A stretch of DNA of 64,000 nt. It comes from Cordia subcordata. Taxonomy: Eukaryota; Streptophyta; Magnoliopsida; Boraginales; Cordiaceae. Shown in pieces: positions 58,301 to 64,000 of the stretch. Every line of letters begins with the position of its first letter. Positions within the stretch are counted from its first letter, which is position 1. Position numbers and translations under genes: made by a program. The DNA lies in assembly GCA_028554755.1 (NCBI GenBank), contig JAPTOF010000037.1, positions 322,431-386,430 on the forward strand. Reading direction: 5' to 3'. The notes under the pieces are model-generated. The model saw only the letters and a list, made by a program, of their open reading frames with translations, did not search any database and had not been told where the DNA came from.

Positions 58301-58398
58301 TCGAGGCTATATTAGAATGAGCTTCCCCTTCTTTTGATTCTCATGTACATCTTTTGTAATTAATATAGTGCATTCACTTTTCGCGCAAAAAAAAAAAA
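55346..58398 (+). repeat. Array unit 12 (3053 bp)
   Basis: It begins TGTAATGGAAG instead of GAGAATGGAAG at the junction. Patches at 56057-56110 and 56225-56280 alter the EN core (NELLHESDRFNSYTIPSS). It has a GGGGAACGACTG-type allele. The C-terminal frames are 57152-58021 and 57865-58209. A TAA at about 58207, in a small patch, truncates the end at EEQIF. The insert starts at 56650. The tail is 12 A. Confidence 0.94.
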
Positions 58399-61300
58399 GG
58401 GAATGGAAGCCAGCTAGAAGGAAGAACATTGCAAGAAGAAAAGAGGATGTTGCATCTACCTCTTTACCCTTAAGCACTCGGCCACCCTTCCCAAAGGATG
58501 GTAAGCCCTCAAATTCTCTTACACGCATGGCTCACACAAATAACTTTGTAATCCTTGATGGGAATTTTGAATTAGAAGAAGGTGAATTTGCCAATATGGG
58601 AAAGGAAAGTGTTCAAAACAATCAAGCACTTTTGCAAAATCAGCAAGGCACAATGGATTTGCAGCTTTTGACTCCAACACACTATTCTTCCCAATGATTT
58701 TTTGTTCTTGGAACATCTGGGGATTCAATTCCCCAAACAAACATGATGACGTAAAACTTTTGATTAATAAGCATAAATTGGACATCTTGTGCTTTTTGGA
58801 AACAAAGTTAGTTAACTTGGATAGCACTCTTGCCATTGGCTCTTCCTTCAATAAAATGGGTTTTGAGAATTATGTGGATGAAAAGATTAGGGGTCGGCTT
58901 GGCTCTTTTGGAAGCATGATATTAACGTGAAGGTGATTGACTCATTTGATCAAGGCATCCTTTGCTTCTTCAAAAACTTAAATCACTCATTCCTTGTGGC
59001 CTTCATCTATGGGAGGAATGATACAAATCAAAGAAACAAGCTTTGGAAGAAGATTTGTCTCTGGAGTACTTGGTGTGAAGATGGATGTTTTTGTAATTGC
59101 GGACTTTAATGAGGTACTTCATGAAAGGGATGGGTTTAACTCATCCACACTCCTAGTAGTGCTTGGAACTTTAAAAATGCATTGCAAATTCAAATATGCA
59201 TAAAATCAAAGCACTAAGGCCACATTATACTTGGACAAGCGAAGCTCTAGCTCTCTTTTCTTGGCAAGCGGACTTATGAGCATCGAGGAGCATGTTGGAT
59301 GAATGCTATGAAGTATACTTTCTTATGGGTGGACACACAGATGTTTTCCGACCATTGCCCACTTATGATGTTCTCAAATAAGATATGGAACTCCACTCCA
59401 AAACCTTTCAAATTCGACAATATTTCATCCTCTCATCATGACTTTTTGACTTTCGTTCAAAAACATTAGAGTGCACGGGTTTTTGGCACTCCAATGTATA
59501 TTCTTTTTCAAAAGCAAAGAATCCTCAAGAAGGCTCTCAAAGAGTTCGACAAGAAGTTTTTTGGCAATATTCCACACAATATTGGTAAGCTTAGAAGCAA
59601 ACTTGAGGACATTCAAAATGCCATTCTCAATGGTGATCATAAAACAACTTTGATTTAGAGCAAAAAAACACTCACTCTACATATTAAAGAACTTGAGGCC
59701 ATTTTTTTTTGCGAGTTAAGAAAGTTTTTATTTCAACGCAATTTTGGTACATCCAAATGTTACCCCTCAAACCCAATCAAATGCAAACAATACAAAGAAA
59801 AGCACAAAGTTTGAGGGGTAGAGCAAAAGAAAAAGGGGGTTACAACCCATTACAAATGAATTTTCCTAGCATAAAAGAAGTGACAACTTGAAGTCAACTG
59901 ATTGCATCATGAAGACATTAGAGAAATTCTATGAGTTCTCGGGTCTCAAAGTAAATTGCAACAAAAGTGATGTTTTTCTTGGAGGCATATCCCAAGAGGT
60001 TAAGAAGCTTATCCTTGAAAAACTTGGTTTCAAAGAGGGTTACTTCAATTAGATACCTTGGAGTTCCATTGGTAACTAGGAATCTTCTAAAAGGAGATTG
60101 TGGGCCACTTTTACAGAAAATCGATAGAAGAATTGAGCATTGGACCACTAAAAGTCTCTCATATGCTGGAAGAGTATTGCTCATTAAGTCAACACTCACA
60201 CAAATTTGTGCATTTTGGGCAAGTTCACTTCTTCTTAAGAAGGGCATCATCAAATAAATTGAGTCAAATTTTTGTGCATTTCTTTGGAGAGATCTGAGAG
60301 CAAAAATTGCATGGAGCAATGTTTGTGTTCCATTGGATGAAGGAGGATTGGGAATTAGATCTTTGGAAGACATCAACAATACTTTCTTCACAAAATTTTT
60401 TGGAGAATGTATGCTTTTAAGTGAATCTCTTTGGAGCAAATGGGTTCATTCAAACTACATTAAGAATGAATCAATTTGGACAATCTCTTGCCCAAATGAC
60501 TCAAGCTGGATCTTAAAGAAGCTTCTCAATTGCGAGCTTCAACTAGAAGTCATATTTCACATATTCTTGGAGATGGGAGAGCGCACACTTTTGGCTTGAT
60601 AAATGGCATGACAATGGTACTCTCCTTGAACATTGGAATGGCACTTTCAACCATCCACCACCTCATGCAAAGGCACAAGAAATCTTCTCAAATGGCTCTT
60701 GGAATTGGCCAATTCAGCTTATGCATATCCCCATCCCAAACGCTGCCACCGTTGAAAATAGGTTGGATTCTTACTCTTGGAGTCGCTCAAATGATGGGAA
60801 ACTCTCTTTTAAGCATACTTGGGAGCACTTGCGTAAGCGAAAAAGAAAGATTGAATGGCACAATGCTGTTTGGTTTAAATACCACACACCAAAGCATGCT
60901 TTTATCACTTGGACTGCAATGCATGATAGGCTCACAACAAAATTCAGAATGCTCACTTGGGGTATTGAAATCAACTCCAATTGCATATTTTGCAACTTTG
61001 CTTGCGAAACAAGGGACCATCTTTTCTTCCATTGTAGCTTTACAAGAAGAATTTGGCAAAGAGGGCTGGAGTTAACATGCATAAAAGATCCACCGACATC
61101 ATGGAATGAAATCCTCGCTTTCTTTACTCCATACGTTCTTGAAGGCAATCTCAAAGCTACACTCATCAAGCATTTCTTTGGAGCAACAATTTATTTCATT
61201 TGGCTGGAAAGGAACAGTAGACAATTCAGCAACGGAGCAAAAACGGAAGAGCAAATCTTTTCATCCATCTTCGAATTAAATGTTCAATTGGAAAGCTTTT

Positions 61301-61446
61301 CACTTCTTCTTGTATCAACAAAATCATTTGTAAGAATTGTGTAATCGAGGCTATATTAGAATGAGCTTCCCCTTCTTTTGATTCTCATGTACATCTTTTG
61401 TAATTAATATAGTGCATTCACTTTTCGCGCAAAAAAAAAAAAAAAA
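58399..61446 (+). repeat. Array unit 13 (3048 bp)
   Basis: This is one of only two complete units that keep the ORF1 stop/ORF2 start overlap: ORF1 58368-58697 ends YSSQ-TGA and the ORF2 ATG is at 58694, with six T and CSWNIWGFNSP (R-to-W in WNIRG). SDH is destroyed by ACACACAGATG at 59330. The thumb and DEGG region carry extra stops (60060-60080, 60235-60275 and 60418). AGAGCGCAC is present. The C-terminal frame 60721-61344 ends early (SIFELN). The insert starts at 59702. The tail is 16 A. Confidence 0.94.
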
Positions 61447-64000
61447 GAATGGAAGCCAGCTAGAAGGAAGAACATTGCAAGAAGAAAAGAGGATGTTGCA
61501 TCTACCTCTTTACCCTTAAGCACTCGGCCACCCTTCCCAAAGGATGGTAAGCCCTCAAATTCTCTTACACGCATGGCTCACACAAATAACTTTGTAATCC
61601 TTGATGGGAATTTTGAATTAGAAGAAGGTGAATTTGCCAATATGGGAAAGGAAAGTGTTCAAAACAATCAAGCACTTTTGCAAAATCAGCAAGGCACAAT
61701 GGATTTGCAGCTTTTGACTCAACACCCTATTCTTCCCAATGACTTTTTGTTCTTGGAACATCAGGGGATTCAATTCCCCAAACAAACATGATGACGTAAA
61801 ACTTTTGATTAATAAGCATAAATTGGACATCTTGTGCTTTTTGGAAACAAAGTTAGTTAACTTGGATAGCACTCTTGCCATTGGCTCTTCCTTCAATAAA
61901 ATGGGTTTTGAGAATTATGTGGATGAAAAGATTAGGGGTCGGCTTGGCTCTTTTGGAAGCATGATATTAACGTGAAGGTGATTGACTCATTTGATCAAGG
62001 CATCCTTTGCTTCTTCAAAAACTTAAATCACTCATTCCTTGTGGCCTTCATCTATGGGAGGAATGATACAAATCAAAGAAACAAGCTTTGGAAGAAGATT
62101 TGTCTCTGGAGTACTTGGTGTGAAGATGGATGTTTTTGTAATTGCGGACTTTAATGAGGTACTTCATGAAAGGGATGGGTTTAACTCATCCACACTCCTA
62201 GTAGTGCTTGGAACTTAAAAAATGCATTGCAAATTCAAATATGCATAAAATCAAAGCACTAAGGCCACATTATACTTGGACAAGCCGAAGCTCTAGCTCT
62301 CTTTTCTTGGCAAGCAGACTTATGAGCATCGAGAGCATGTTGGATGAATGCTATGAAGGATACTTTCTTATTGGTGGACACTCAGGATTTCCGACCATTG
62401 CCCACTTATCATGTTCTCAAATAAGATATGGAACTCCACTCCAACACCTTACAAATTCGACAATATTTCATCCTCTCATCATGACTTTTTGACTTTCGTT
62501 CAAAAACATTAGAGTGCACGGGTTTTTGGCACTCCAATGTATATTCTTTTTCAAAAGCAAAGAATCCTCAAGAAGGCTCTCAAAGAGTTCGACAAGAAGT
62601 TTTTTGGCAATATTCCACACAATATTGGTAAGCTTAGAAGCAAACTTGAGGACATTCAAAATGCCATTCTCAATGGTGATCATAAAACAACTTTGATTTA
62701 GAGCAAAAAAACACTCACTCTACATATTAAAGAACTTGAGGCCATTTTTTTTTGCGAGTTAAGAAAGTTTTTATTTCAACGCAATTTTGGTACATCCAAA
62801 TGTTACCCCTCAAACCCAATCAAATGCAAACAATACAAAGAAAAGCACAAAGTTTGAGGGTAGAGCAAAAGAAAAGGGGGTTACCACCCATTACCAATGA
62901 ATTTTCCTAGCATAAAAGAAGTGCCCACTTGCAGTCAAATGATTGCATCATGAAGACATTAGAGAAATTCTATGAGTTCTCGGGTCTCAAAGTAAATTGC
63001 AACAACAGTGATGTTTTTCTTGGAGGCATATCCCAAGAGGTTAAGAAGCTTATCCTTGAAAAACTTGGTTTCAAAGAGGGTTACTTCAATTAGATACCTT
63101 GGAGTTCCATTGGTAACTAGGAAGCTTATAAAGGAGATTGTGGGACTCTTTTTCAGAAAATCGTTAGAAGAATTGAGCATTGGACAAATAAAATTATATC
63201 ATATGCTTGAAGAGTATTTCTCATTAAGTCAACACTCACAAAATTTTGTGCATTTTTGGCAAGTTCACTTCTTATTCCGAAGGTCATCATAAAAGAATTT
63301 GAGTCAAAGTTTTGTGCATTTATTTGGAGAGATACGTGAGCAAAAATTGCATGGAGCAATGTTTGTGTTCCATTGGATGAAGGAGGATTGGGAATTAGAT
63401 CTTTGGAAGACATCAACAATACTTTCTTCACAAAAATTTTTTGGAGAATGTATGCTTTTCGTGAATCTCTTTGGAGCAAATGGGTTCATTCAAACTACAT
63501 TAAGAATGAATCAATTTGGACAATCTCTTGCCCAAATGACTCAAGCTGGATCTTAAAGAAGCTTCTCAATTGACGAGCTTCAACTAGAAGTCATATTTCA
63601 CATATTCTTGGAGATGGGAGAGCGCACACTTTTGGCTTGATAAATGGCATGACAATGGTACTCTCCTTGAACATTGGAATGGCACTTTCAACCATCCACC
63701 ACCTCATGCAAAGGCACAAGAAATCTTCTCAAATGGCTCTTGGAATTGGCCAATTCAGCTTATGCATATCCCCATCCCAAACGCTGCCACCGTTGAAAAT
63801 AGGTTGGATTCTTACTCTTGGAGTCGCTCAAATGATGGGAAATTCTCTTTTAAGCATACTTGGGGGCACTTGCGTAAGCGAAAAAGAAAGATTGAATGGC
63901 ACAATGCTGTTTGGTTTAAAAACCACACACCAAAGCATGCTTTTATCACTTGGACTGCAATGCATGATAGGCTCACAACAAAATTCAGAATGCTCACTAG
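61447..64000 (+). repeat. Array unit 14 (partial, runs off the window)
   Basis: ORF2 starts ATGACTTTTTG, giving MTFCSWNIRGFNSPNKHDD (61739-61975) in frame. Dense changes lie at 62878-62945 and 63125-63310 (for example ACCACCCATTACC and CCCACTTGCAGTC) and wreck the thumb. A TGA replaces CGA at the start of RASTRSH (about 63573). It has GGGGGCAC and AGAGCGCAC, as in unit 9. The insert starts at 62745. The window ends within the zf-RVT approach, so the array continues. Confidence 0.93.

Larger units (their letters stand above)
24203..64000 (+). repeat. Tandem array of a LINE-derived unit of about 3.05 kb (14 units, open on the right)
   Basis: The landmark AATGGCACAATGCTG recurs at 24221, 27286, 30346, 33404, 36457, 39509, 42561, 45612, 48662, 51699, 54748, 57801, 60854 and 63895, giving 13 periods of 3037-3065 bp. 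All units are in the same orientation and joined through a poly(A) tract. Unit layout: ORF1 tail (about 295 bp), EN and linker (about 1.0 kb), a 178-bp antisense LINE tail, RT thumb to zf-RVT (about 1.5 kb), 3' UTR and poly(A). Units look nearly identical over most of their length. The left border is an illegitimate junction mid-unit; the right border is not in the window. Confidence 0.97.

Noticed and set aside
24203..64000. CRISPR-like or rDNA-like repeat array
   Set aside because: The period of about 3.05 kb, protein-coding LINE content and absence of short repeats with unique spacers or rRNA sequence exclude both.
24822..64000. Higher-order repeat with a fixed multiple of units
   Set aside because: I compared several diagnostic sites across units 2-14 by eye. 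The shared alleles have no constant spacing (for example 2-5-12 and 7-9-14).

Overview
This 64 kb window is eukaryotic, AT-rich and made almost entirely of plant non-LTR retrotransposons (L1-type LINEs). Three things point to a land plant, most likely a flowering plant: ORF1 proteins with a DUF4283-like RNA-binding region followed by one CCHC zinc knuckle; ORF2 proteins with an APE-type endonuclease (EN), then a reverse transcriptase (RT) with a FADD box, then a C-terminal zf-RVT zinc-binding region and no RNase H; and short poly(A) tails. I see no host gene, tRNA, rRNA or bacterial-type feature. I cannot name the species.

Positions 1-24184 are a graveyard of nested and broken LINE copies. 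Alpha-1 (1-4844, +) runs off the left edge and has lost about 0.85 kb between EN and RT. A 661-bp island of non-coding DNA follows (4845-5505). Beta (+) is split into 5506-5804 and 11957-13523. The gap holds two minus-strand elements joined head to tail: gamma, a 0.5 kb 3' fragment (5805-6320), and delta, a nearly full-length copy (6321-11956) with an unbroken 866-codon RT frame. Alpha-2 (-) is a close relative of alpha-1. Its 3' end abuts beta at 13524, and it is itself split by a full-length plus-strand element, epsilon (17110-22905). Epsilon has a pyrimidine-rich 5' UTR and a 12-bp target-site duplication (17098-17109 / 22906-22917). Alpha-2 resumes at 22918 and stops at 24184.

Positions 24203-64000 are the main discovery: a head-to-tail tandem array with a period of about 3.05 kb (12 complete units of 3040-3064 bp plus a partial unit at each end), still continuing at the right edge. 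Each unit is a 5'-truncated LINE. It starts in ORF1 just after the zinc knuckle, continues through ATG-overlapped ORF2 EN, and then loses the whole catalytic RT core. In place of that core is a roughly 178-bp antisense LINE 3' end with its own oligo(T). The unit then resumes downstream of FADD, runs to the ORF2 stop and ends in a 10-16 nt poly(A) tract joined directly to the next unit. Because every unit carries the same lethal lesion, the array must have grown by DNA-level amplification and not by repeated retroposition. Variants shared by neighbouring units suggest local homogenisation.

No element here looks able to make both proteins intact. Two features nevertheless recur across the families: an ORF1 stop that overlaps or abuts the ORF2 start (ATGA or TAATG), which fits termination-reinitiation, and a 3'-terminal box (about CTTACTT-CYCGC) directly before the poly(A). 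Many of the single-base differences lie in homopolymers, so some frameshifts could be sequence or assembly error.
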